Source of the DNA: Nosema muscidifuracis
Lineage: Eukaryota > Microsporidia > Nosematidae
Direction of reading: 5' to 3'
NCBI GenBank assembly: GCA_028335825.1
Contig: JAIOKI010000007.1
Span: forward strand, 372,001 to 436,000
DNA: 64,000 bases
Position numbers and translations under genes: made by a program. The first letter of the stretch is position 1. Every line of letters starts with the position of its first letter. Positions 9,773 to 19,449 of this stretch are shown piece by piece. The notes under the pieces were generated by a model. It searched no databases, was not told the DNA's origin, and worked only from the letters and a program-made list of their open reading frames with translations.

Positions 9773-10894
9773 TTAATCAAATATTCCTAATGATAATAGA
9801 TAGAATATCAAAGATATCGTAACCATAGATGCTCCTATAAGACCAAGTCCAAACTTGACATTATTTTTTCTATGCTTAGTAGAAAAATATCCTAACATAC
9901 TTATTAATACTAACCCCATAACACTAATAGGTACAACAGAATTTGTATTTAAATTACAAACCTTATTACAATTACTAGTACCTTCTAATTGTAAATTATT
10001 AGTAGTGTTTAAAGTAGAAAAAGAATTGACAGAAGGAATTTCTTCAATACTCCGTTTTTTTCTTTCATAAACTTGAGAAGAGCAATTATCTGATAAGTTT
10101 TCATGAAAAATTATCGTTAGTTGATCATCAAATATTTTGTTAATTTCGTTTACCTGCTTATAAAAATCTCTGTTTTCACAAAAAAATATTAAATCTTGAT
10201 TCAATGCGTCTAGCAAACAATCTGATTTATTAAAACACTCATCACGTAAATCGAACGCATTAAATTTGAGCTCATTGATTTTTGTAGAATCATCGCAGAG
10301 ATTATGTAAAGAATGATAAAAATTATCTTTTACTTCTTCAACATGATTACCAACATCGTGTTTTATTATATTTCCTTCAACAGGTCGGTAATCGTATTTA
10401 TCACACCCTTTGATATATTTATCATCTGTATAAATATTTTCCAAATCAAATATCTGACATTCTTTGTCAAACTCAAAATTGGTTAAAGCTTCTTCTACAC
10501 ATTTTGGATCAAATCTGCACATTTTCTTAGTTAAATGTACCATACATTTTGGTAATATCTCGATGCGATGTTTCGCGTTATCATGATCCCTAACAACAAA
10601 TCTTTCAAGAAATTTACAAATTTTTCCATCAGAAATTAATTTCTGATTTCTCCATTTTACAAATGAATTAACATGATCAGGATTGTATGTTATAATACTA
10701 GGTTCAATTAATTCAGCTGTACTATTTTCTGATTTAACTTCTTCAGTATGATGATTCGTACCATCAATTATAAAGATTTTTGATTGTTCGTCATTTTGAT
10801 GTTGCGTTACATCTTCAACAGTATCAATTATTCCTTGATTTTCATTAGGTATAACATAATCTTCTGTTTTGTTAGTTAGTATTGTACTATTCAT
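9773..10894 (-). CDS. Paralogue A of a ten-cysteine, double-membrane-segment family
   Basis: 373 residues; the start is supported by tcccatcatttaaaATG. Residues 1-75 are variable and hydrophilic with no visible signal peptide. Residues about 75-240 hold the ten family-invariant cysteines (93, 117, 126, 132, 146, 164, 200, 220, 226, 239), with anchor motifs FVKWRNQ, LPKCMVHLTKK, TDDKYI, CDKYDYR and DLRDECFN. Residues 278-282 are RKKRS, a furin/kexin-like site. After a Ser/Thr/Asn-rich linker come two membrane segments (about 319-337 and 348-371) separated by a short basic loop. I do not recognise the family. It is the inverted-repeat partner of gene D, with which it shares the N-terminus, but its central block matches gene C. 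Even cysteine number suggests a disulfide-bonded surface protein (inference), although no secretion signal is seen. Confidence 0.85.
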   Translation of the reverse strand: MNSTILTNKTEDYVIPNENQGIIDTVEDVTQHQNDEQSKIFIIDGTNHHTEEVKSENSTAELIEPSIITYNPDHVNSFVKWRNQKLISDGKICKFLERFVVRDHDNAKHRIEILPKCMVHLTKKMCRFDPKCVEEALTNFEFDKECQIFDLENIYTDDKYIKGCDKYDYRPVEGNIIKHDVGNHVEEVKDNFYHSLHNLCDDSTKINELKFNAFDLRDECFNKSDCLLDALNQDLIFFCENRDFYKQVNEINKIFDDQLTIIFHENLSDNCSSQVYERKKRSIEEIPSVNSFSTLNTTNNLQLEGTSNCNKVCNLNTNSVVPISVMGLVLISMLGYFSTKHRKNNVKFGLGLIGASMVTISLIFYLLSLGIFD

Positions 10895-11009
10895 TTTAAA
10901 TGATGGGATAGAATTTTTTTATTTATGTTTTAATTTTAATTAAAAACTGAAATTAGAAAGAATCAAAAAATATTTGTTGAATCGAATTTTATTCTACAAT
11001 AAATGTTAT

Positions 11010-11205
11010 TATATTTTGATCAAATTTGATTTAAGTTCTAAATTACAAATATTATAGAATTAAGTATTTTGTAAATTGATCAAATTTAATTTATGTTTTA
11101 AATTTCAAGTATTGAAGAATTCATAATTTTGTAAATTTAATTTATGTTTAAAATTAAAAGTATTAAAGAATTTCGTATTTTTGTAAATTGATCAAATTTA
11201 ATTAA
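11010..11205. repeat. Upstream repeats with TTGATCAA palindrome, before gene A
   Basis: Three copies of a TTGATCAAATTTRATT motif occur at about 11,015, 11,076 and 11,188. They sit in roughly 55-61-base units that also share a tttgtaaatt lead and an aaattacaagtat-like tail, and a fourth unit lacks the palindrome. They lie 120-300 bases upstream of gene A's ATG. A similar set precedes gene F. Confidence 0.6.
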
Positions 11206-11893
11206 ATGTGTAATGATTAATTAAATCATTTGCTACTAATTTGAAGTTAAATATGAGAAGAATAATATATTTGATTTAGACAAGCTCAAGGAGAAAATAT
11301 CATAAAAATATGTATATACCATAGAATAATCTGTTAATAGTTCTAATTAGAAAAATATTAATTATGTTTTATTGATTAATGAAAAAACTGTTTGTAAATA
11401 TTTGGTTATCATCTTCATAATATGTATGTAGATAAACTTGTCTTTCTTCCTAAACACAGGTATACATACAGATCAGAGTAATCAAGAATAATATTGACAA
11501 TATGAACTAAAATTAAATATTAAACAACTATAATAAATTTGTAATAATTATTATACATAAAATTCAATCATTTAGTACATAATTAAATGGAGAAATAGAA
11601 CTAAATATTACTCAAAATATACAAATTATTAAACGCTTCTGACAGAATTCAGATGTACATTCAAACAGTTTTAAAGTATAAAAAGAATATTTATAAATAT
11701 CACAGAAGAGGAAATAAATCAGTTATATACCATTTCACAGATTTAAATAGTAAGACAATTCTATGTACATGAATAGAGAAAAAATTAACACTTAAATAAT
11801 AAGTATAAATAAAAATAGATTTTTTAAATTCATTAAACTAAGATTTTAGCACTAACTTTTTATCACATCAACATTTTTATTGTTAATTATAAA

Positions 11894-12002
11894 TGTTGTA
11901 TGAAGAATTGTTGCAGATAAATATTTTATTTTAGGGGTTACTCTTTATGTAACAATGGTGATAAATTAAGTCATGACGTCACCAAGTTACTTGATCCCAA
12001 CA
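11894..12002. repeat. Left terminal direct repeat (LTR-like)
   Basis: 109 bp, TGTTG...CAACA. It contains the shared core atgacgtcaccaagttactt, which includes the palindrome TGACGTCA. It matches 13,427-13,537. Confidence 0.8.
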
Positions 12003-12237
12003 CTAATAATAGTTAAGATTGATTGGTTTTCTTATGACTTTACTTTCTGATGCTATTAATATTTTATATTTAAGTTCTTTATAGAAGTCTATATCTCGTT
12101 AAAAATTTACCCAAATGAGAATTCAATAACAGAAAATAAAAAAATAAGTAGTAACTTTTTAGATAATGATATTTACTTGAAAATAAAACAATAAGTCAAC
12201 CCCTAAATAAAAGTAAGAAATTATTATTAAGAACTAT

Positions 12238-12816
12238 TTATTTTCTTTCTTTCTCTTTCCATAACTTGATCAATAACTCGAAATCAAAATTTCGAGTTAT
12301 TGACTCAAGTTCATTTTTAGCTAAAGAAGTTTTCTTCCCTCTGAACATATTTACTTTATCATCTACATTATAGGTAAGACCCCTCTTTGTAATAAAGTCA
12401 GTTCTTGCTCTAACCTTTGTTTCATCTTCACTAAAAATATCATCTAAATAATAACTAATATCTTCAATTTTAGAATCTGCACTAACTTTTTTCTTAAAAT
12501 ATTTACTACTAAGATCTTCTATTTCCATATAATCATCGTAATCTACTAATTCTGTTAAACAGTAATTTTTGTCTTTACGTAGATACTTTCCTACTCTCTC
12601 ATGCAAATTCAATAACCAACATAATAAATCTATAAGAAAGTATAAATTTACTAAAATAAGCAGATTAATTAGCCAAGTTTTATCTTCTCCATCAATTTTT
12701 CTGATCCTCAACTGATACACAATTATACTTGTATACTCTGTATCTTCTTTATGTGAGTGATTACTATTGAGCTGTGATGTAAGTACAGGTGAAATAATTC
12801 TCATTATAGTTTTCAT
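12238..12816 (-). CDS. Small single-pass membrane protein carried by the insertion, 192 aa
   Basis: Intact frame; an ATG at 12,816 and another four codons in are both possible starts, and no C-run lies directly upstream. The N-terminal 45 residues are polar. A strong hydrophobic segment (about 49-71) follows, then a basic turn (LHERVGKYLRKDKN) and a charged, helical C-terminal domain of about 110 residues rich in Asp, Glu and Lys. I do not recognise the family. A copy nearly identical along its whole length lies at 36,195-36,791, and the shared DNA extends well beyond the coding region on both sides. The intact frame in both copies implies recent duplication, selection, or both. It may be host cargo captured by the element or the element's own gene. 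Confidence 0.8.
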   Translation of the reverse strand: MKTIMRIISPVLTSQLNSNHSHKEDTEYTSIIVYQLRIRKIDGEDKTWLINLLILVNLYFLIDLLCWLLNLHERVGKYLRKDKNYCLTELVDYDDYMEIEDLSSKYFKKKVSADSKIEDISYYLDDIFSEDETKVRARTDFITKRGLTYNVDDKVNMFRGKKTSLAKNELESITRNFDFELLIKLWKEKERK

Positions 12817-13426
12817 TGTTTATATTTGTTTTTCTTCTTTTATAGTTGAGATTGTCGTTATTATGAAACAAATGATAAATATTTTGATCTCTGTTCCATC
12901 AATCAACTTAACAATTTCTTTATCAAACAAATTAATAATTATATTCATCAATAAACTTAACTATTTGTCATTATAAAATTAACAATTTCTTCATCAATCA
13001 TCCTAATAATTATCTTCATCAATCAACTTAATAATTTAATCTTAATACTAGAAATAAATAACCTCATTTCTTAACTATATAAATCTTTTAAGAAGATTTA
13101 ATACTAAAATATTAAAATTGTTTGATTATTTAAAACATGACTCATGATAAATAATATTGTATAGTTTATTTACACTCTCTAATATAATCAAATAGATTTA
13201 ATCTAAGTTTGTGTATTCTATTTTAATATCAAATAAATGTACAATTTATTATACAATATAATCTTATACTTAAACCTAAGTATCTACTATAAAGAAGATT
13301 ATTTTCTACTGAATATTAAAGAAAGTATTTTTATATTGAAATTTTATGTAATTAATTATATTTTTCTTACTTCTTTATAAAATAAAGTTATATATTCTTA
13401 TTATTTTACATATCTTATTTGATATA

Positions 13427-13537
13427 TGTTGTATGCAGAATGATTACTAAAAAACATACTTTATTTTATGGGTCACTCTTTATGTAACAATGGTGATAAA
13501 TTAAGTCATGACGTCACCAAGTTACTTGATTCCAACA
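13427..13537. repeat. Right terminal direct repeat (LTR-like)
   Basis: 111 bp, TGTTG...CAACA, followed by the target duplication ATAAA. From actcttt to the end it differs from the left copy at about one position; the first 45 bases differ more. Confidence 0.8.
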
Positions 13538-14253
13538 ATAAATATTTTAAAATTGATTTTTAGACTTAGTGTAAATACTGTTAAAATAAAAAATGAGATA
13601 ATTTTTAATATGATAAAATGTAATTGCTCTTAAATATCTGAATTTTATCAAATATTTAATATTAGTGATATTTAATAAATTAAATTATTTTATATTAATC
13701 ATCTATTTATTATAATGAGTTAAAAAATAATTTTCTTTTATTCTTTATAAAATTAATTCATTTATTTTTATATAAATCTAACTTGCTGCAATATATGAGA
13801 ACCAAAATAACTATTGGCAGGCACACAAACAATTAACAGTGTCAACTCACATGATTTTATCAGTACACAGAATGAACAATAAACCAATCGATTTCGATCT
13901 CAAGGAATAGCATCTTGGAGAGCTGTCTTTTACTTCAAATGTCACATAGACAAAGATATTATTGTAAAAAAAAACTTAACATATAAAATTGATAAGAATA
14001 TTAATTGGCTTTAAATCTTCGAGAATTCTTCTCTTGTGTTCAAAGATGTTGTCTCGGTAATGTAAATAAGTTTAAAATCGATTATCAAATTAAAAATAAA
14101 CTCTTAGATGTTTTGTGAACTTAATTAATAAGATTAATCTAATTTTTATTTTTTAAGACTGAATATCATATTTATCAATTAAAGAATTACATTTTTTTTG
14201 AATATATGTATAAGTTTTGATCCCTACGGGAAATGATATTAAAATAAACATAT

Positions 14254-15330
14254 TTAATCAAATATTCCTAATGATAATAGATAGAATATCAAAGATATTG
14301 TAACCATAGATGCTCCTATAAGACCAAGTCCAAACTTAAAATTATTTTTTCTATGCTTAGTAGAAAAATATCCTAAAATACTTATCAATACTAATCCCAT
14401 AACACTAATAGGTACAACAGAATTTGTATTGAAATTACAAATCTCACTACAATTACTAGTACTTTCTAATTGTAAATTATTAGTAGCGTTTAAAGTAGAA
14501 AAAGAATTGACAGAAGAAATTTCTTCAATACTCCGTTTTTTTCTTTCATAAACTTGAGAAGAGCAATTATCTGATAAATTTTCATGAAAAATTATCGTTA
14601 GTTGGTTATCAAATATTTTGTTAATTTCGTTTACCTGCTTATAAAAATCCCTATTTTCACAAAAAAATATTAAATCTTGATTCAATGCATCTAGCAAACA
14701 ATCTGATTTATTAAAACATTCGTCACGTAAATCATACGCATTAAATTTGAGCTCATTAATTTTTGTAGAATCATCGCAGAGATTATGTAAATTTTCATAA
14801 AACTCATTTCTAGCTTCATTCACATTTCTACCTACGTTATGTTTTATTATATTTCCTTCCTTAGATCTGTAATCGTATTTATCACATCCTTCGATATATT
14901 TATCATCTGTAAAAATATTTTCTAAATCAAATAACGAACATTTTTGGTCAAACTTAAAATCATTAAAACTTTCTTCTACACATTTTGGATCACACTTACA
15001 CATTTTCTTAGTTAAATGCACCATACATTTTGGTAATATCTCGATTTCATGTTTAATTGTATCATAATTGGGAACAATAAATCTTTCAAGAGTTTTACAA
15101 ATACTTAACTTCGAAATTAACTTCTGATTTCTCCATTTTACAAATGAACCAACATGATCAGGATTGTATGTTATAATACTAGGTTCACTTAATTCAGTTG
15201 TATTATTTTTTGACTTAGCTTCTTCAATAGGAATTTTTGCCTTTTCAACTTCATCTTTAACAATTTTGCTAATTTTATATAAATTTATAAAAAAATGTCC
15301 GTCAGTATTGTTGGATAGTAGTATTCTCAT
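14254..15330 (-). CDS. Paralogue B of the ten-cysteine family
   Basis: 358 residues from the ATG at 15,330. Unlike its relatives it has no C-run immediately upstream, and its first 50 residues (MRILLSNNTDGHFF...) are unlike those of C, its inverted-repeat partner, so the start is less sure. All ten invariant cysteines, the FVKWRNQ, LPKCMVHLTKK and DLRDECFN anchors, the RKKRS basic site and the two C-terminal membrane segments are present. The central block (FIVPNYDTIKH, CSLFDLEN, RSKEGNIIKHNVG) matches gene D, while the C-terminal half (LDALNQDLIFFCENRDF) matches A and C. B is thus a mosaic relative to its position. Function unknown. Confidence 0.8.
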   Translation of the reverse strand: MRILLSNNTDGHFFINLYKISKIVKDEVEKAKIPIEEAKSKNNTTELSEPSIITYNPDHVGSFVKWRNQKLISKLSICKTLERFIVPNYDTIKHEIEILPKCMVHLTKKMCKCDPKCVEESFNDFKFDQKCSLFDLENIFTDDKYIEGCDKYDYRSKEGNIIKHNVGRNVNEARNEFYENLHNLCDDSTKINELKFNAYDLRDECFNKSDCLLDALNQDLIFFCENRDFYKQVNEINKIFDNQLTIIFHENLSDNCSSQVYERKKRSIEEISSVNSFSTLNATNNLQLESTSNCSEICNFNTNSVVPISVMGLVLISILGYFSTKHRKNNFKFGLGLIGASMVTISLIFYLLSLGIFD

Positions 15331-15528
15331 TAAAATTTAAGAATTTTGTTATAAATAGTTTATTTATAATAATAAGCAAATTATAAAAGTGATAAATTAT
15401 TTTTTTTAATTGGCTTATAATATATGTAAATTTATTAAATATTCTAAACTACAAGTATTTTAGAACAAAATTAAAATATAAAATCTTAGAATTCAATTAA
15501 ATAATGAAATTATTGATTTGATTTTATT

Positions 15529-15660
15529 AATTAATTAACAAGAATATAAATTAATTTTATAATCATTATTTGATTTATTACTAATATAAATAATTAATTA
15601 ACAAGAATATAAATCAATTTTATAATCATTATTTGATTTATTACTAATATAAATAATTAA
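15529..15660. repeat. Tandem direct repeat, 63-bp unit, two copies
   Basis: A unit starting aattaattaacaagaatata and ending ttactaatataaat is repeated back to back with one or two differences. It lies upstream of gene B. Confidence 0.8.
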
Positions 15661-18600
15661 TTTTGTCTAATTTAAAATAAAAATATTATATAACTAATTC
15701 ATCAAATATGCTATAGTTATTTGTTTTTCTTTCTTTAAAAAAGTTAATATAACGCAAAATTCTTTTTAGTCATTTTTCTTTTTAATATACAATTTTCAAC
15801 TTATTAATTTATAATATCAATAAAGCTACTTATCAAGACAATATTAGGAACATTATATTTTAAATATTCTGATGTATCTTAAAAACTTAAAACGAATATT
15901 TAATGAATATGTATTAGATTTTAAGCTTATTAATGCTATAATAAGATTTTAATTAGATGTTCATAACAATTAAATTGAATAATCCTTACATTCATTTTTT
16001 TATTATAATGACGTCATATATAAATAAAAACCAAAAAAATATAAATGAATTTTAATATCATAAAGGACAATTAAAACTATCGGAAAATTTAAAGAAACTT
16101 GATTTATTATAATTATCTATAACATTTTTTTTCTTTATAATTTATATTTTAAATTTGTTACATAAACAATTTAATATGTTTTTTCTACTTATATATTTTC
16201 TTTTAAAATTCTTCTTATACAATATCAAATCAAGACGTTTCATTACGAATAAATTATTTAGAAACTAATGAAATCCTTTCAAACAATTAGTTATTTTTTA
16301 TTAATATACTAAAACAATTTCATAACCTATTTTTGTGGTAAGTAAAAAAGCTGCTATAAGTAACTAATATTCTAGATGCAAATCAAAATCAAAAATAAGC
16401 ATTTAATGTATAAAATCTGTAACTCTTTTTGATATAAGACAGATCATTTTTAGTTTTGCATTATTGCAATTAACAATTTAACTATCGCAAGAATTTTTAT
16501 AAAAATAGTAGATTTAAATGATATTTTTTTTAAAATTGTGAAACAAATTCTGGTTAATGTATGGTTTTAGGAAGATATATTGGTTATAATAGATTTAATG
16601 TTTATTATAGTTGGGTATAAAAATATTTTATATTAATAATTTAATATAAAATTTTAAATGTTTATGATAATGAATATGGAAATTGAAATTGAAATCGGTA
16701 AGAAAAACATTTTGATCGAATTAAAAAAATATCAAATAGAAATAAGATTTATTAATTATAGCGAAACTGATTAGATTATACTGGATAGGTATGCAAGATA
16801 ATTTAAAATAAAAGAAAGTGCTCTGTAACATTAAGAACGTAGAAATAAATGGCAGAAAGAAATTTGTTGCCGGTATTAGATTATACAATATTTATAATTT
16901 AAAACAAGGTGAGTCACAAAATGTAAATTTTTTTATCAGAGAAGTTGAAAGTAAAAGCACAGTAATAGAAATTAATGTGACTAAAAAAAGAAAATTTTAA
17001 AATATAAATATCAAATAAATTGAAAAAACAAAAATTTTATTAAAACATTGATGAAATGAAAAAGTAATCACTAGATATTTTAAGAAATCAAGAAAAGAAG
17101 TATGCTATTTTGTAATCAAATTATTGAAATTGAAACCTTGGAGAGTAAATGAAAAACAATAATATATTGATAATAAAGATTTTTATTAGAAAATCAAGTT
17201 ACAACAAATTAAGTAACTTAAAATAGAATGTTGACTTAGACAAATATTAACTGCCAAGAATTTTAGGTTATTTTATAATTTATGAGGAATGAAATATTTT
17301 AATAAACTAAATTTAAAACGAGATTTTACTTTACTAATTAAATAAAAAGCATGCAATTTAAACATTTTTAATATGAATAAAACATCATACCTTGAAACAT
17401 TAAAAAAACACCTTTCGATTCCAGAGAATTGTTGATATATATTAATAAGAAACTAAGTTAATTATTTTGTATATGTAGATGTTATATTTTAATTTGAGAT
17501 ACAGAAGAAAAGCATCAAATGTGCTATTTGAAAATAATAAAGAAATTTATAAACAAGAAGAAGTCACTTTTTTAGAACATTATTTTGCTAGCGAAATAAC
17601 TGCATGAAATTATATGATCTTGTAAAAAGTCAAATAGTTTAAATAAAAAGTTGATTATGTAAAAATTTTCACAATCTTAAGAATTACTGCTGTCTCATAA
17701 ACCGTTTTTTAAATAATCAGATTTTAATAATTATTATTTTTGAAATTGGTCCTTTTGACGAAGCAATAATAAAATCTGTAAAGTTTCGATCCAGAAGATT
17801 AGAACTGGAAAAAATTATAGTTAATAAAGAATAATGTCTAGCTGTTTTATTTGTCATAAAAAAATTCATATATTTTTTATATAGAAATGTATTAAAAGAG
17901 GTAACAGATTATAAAGTTTTTTAAGCTTAAAACACAGATGAAATAAAGTATAAGAAATGCAGAGATTGTTAGATAAACTAATTGATATAGTTTTACAATA
18001 AAAAAGAAGATAACTAACAAATAAATTTTTTATTTAAACATACAAAGATAATATACCTGCAAAAAAATAATAGTTTGGATGTCGTTTAAGAAAAACTTAA
18101 TTAATTTGTAAAAAGTTATTTAACTGATACTTAAAAGATGTAATATTACAATGCATAAAATAAAAAATTGAATGGTTAAATATAAACAGTATATAAAAAA
18201 GTTATTAGATATATGATTGCGTTATAAAATTTACAATCCTAAAAAAGGAACAAGATTTTTATTCGTAACACATTATGAAAAGCAGAGAAGATTAGAGTTG
18301 ACGTTATCGGACAAATAAAAAAAAGTAATATGATGTAAGCTAAGGTGATAAGTTCAAAATATAGTCAAAATCGGAAAATTTTTAATGATGTTAATTAAAA
18401 TAAAAGTATTTATTAATAGTTCTATTAATTATTTGAAAAGTTGTGCCAAAGAAAAAAATGTAAAAGTCTAAAACACTACACTTTTCATCATCAATCGATT
18501 GTAAAGTTAAAATAATCAACATATTATAAAGGAAGGTGTATAAAAGCATAGAAGTTTTACATGTTTATAACAATATAACTATAAATTCATCTTTATAAGC

Positions 18601-19440
18601 CTATGATTCATTACACTGCAAAAAAAAAGAGCCATAAAAAACTTAAGACGTAGAAAAATTCAATTAATGAAATCATAAAAAAATGATGAACATTAATACG
18701 AAAACATATGTATCTAAAAAAAGCTTTAATTTAAGATGTAAATAACAGTTACATACATACTAAGGAAAAATGCTTACTGTTTGAGTATATAAAAAGGACG
18801 ATCAAGAGGTATGATCCCAATAGAAGCCTATAGTTTGATATGATTTGATTAACTTAGCATTAATTACCTGCAAATATCTTCAATAACTTTTTATAAAGCT
18901 TTGAAATTGAAAAATAATATAATAGAAAAGTTTAAAGAACTTGTTTTTTTACATTATAATAAAAAATCATATAATAAGCTAAATTACAATTTATATTATT
19001 TTAGTATCAAATTTTTAGTACACATTTATATAATTTAAAATGTTAAAATCAAAAAATTATATAATAAAGTTTTTATAGTTTTTCGTTATTTAAAGATATA
19101 ATAGCGTAACCTTAAATGTTTTATTTTTAAAATTATAATTGTAAAGTGCTCATGTTAGTGGATATATATTATGAAACCTTATTGAATAAATTTACATCAT
19201 AAGTAATATTGAATCTTTCAACAATAGTAATTATATAACATTAGTAGAAATAAATATATATTCGCTTAATTTGAGGATTAAGTATTATATTGTTATCGTA
19301 TTGAACTAAAATAATGATTATAGTAATTTACGAAATGTTAACTTTGAGACCAAAATAAATACTAATAAATTGGTAAATAACCTTATCTTGTAAAATATCA
19401 GGTTATAGAAATTACTTTGAATTCTATTTAGTTGTTTTCG
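15661..19440. other. Gene-poor stretch; decayed A-rich sequence at 16.6-18.9 kb
   Basis: No intact gene was seen. From about 16,600 to 18,900 the plus strand is A-rich, with many short stretches that read like protein but no recognisable family; the longest, about 60 codons near 16,818-17,000, has no start signal. The strand bias mirrors that of the Ty3/gypsy fossil on the opposite strand just to the right, so this may be another old element, but I cannot show it. Confidence 0.4.
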
Positions 19441-19449
19441 TAAAACTTG

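Larger units (their letters stand above)
11894..13537 (-). mobile_element. Non-autonomous LTR-type insertion carrying one intact gene
   Basis: Terminal direct repeats lie at 11,894-12,002 (109 bp) and 13,427-13,537 (111 bp). Both begin TGTTG and end CAACA, and the last 60 or so bases are nearly identical. The element is flanked by a 5-bp direct repeat, ATAAA, at 11,889-11,893 and 13,538-13,542. The matching place in the inverted partner arm (about 25,321-25,325) has one ATAAA and no insert, so this is an insertion after the arm duplication, with the empty site preserved. Inside is a single minus-strand gene (12,238-12,816) and no polymerase or capsid-like frame. By its ends it is LTR-retroelement-like (TRIM-type). 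The outer halves of the two LTRs have diverged, so it is not brand new. Confidence 0.75.
9665..15330. repeat. Left arm of a large inverted duplication (genes A and B)
   Basis: Read in reverse complement, this arm matches 22,913-27,362. Gene A pairs with gene D, gene B with gene C, and the spacer between A and B with the spacer between C and D. Clear matching stretches include 9,665-9,772 with 27,263-27,362, about 11,400-11,890 with about 25,325-25,800, and 13,540-14,250 with parts of 23,993-25,320. The left arm is interrupted by the 11,894-13,537 insertion. The right arm has its own extra sequence near 24,105-24,690. Confidence 0.85.

Noticed and set aside
12767-12976. Plus-strand frames overlapping the 5' side of the cargo gene (also 36,724-36,975)
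   Set aside because: Antisense shadow of the gene and its repetitive upstream region; no start motif, and the two copies differ in frame because of small indels.
16818-17000. 60-codon plus-strand frame in the 16.6-18.9 kb stretch
   Set aside because: No start signal and surrounded by broken sequence; kept only as part of an unassigned decayed region.
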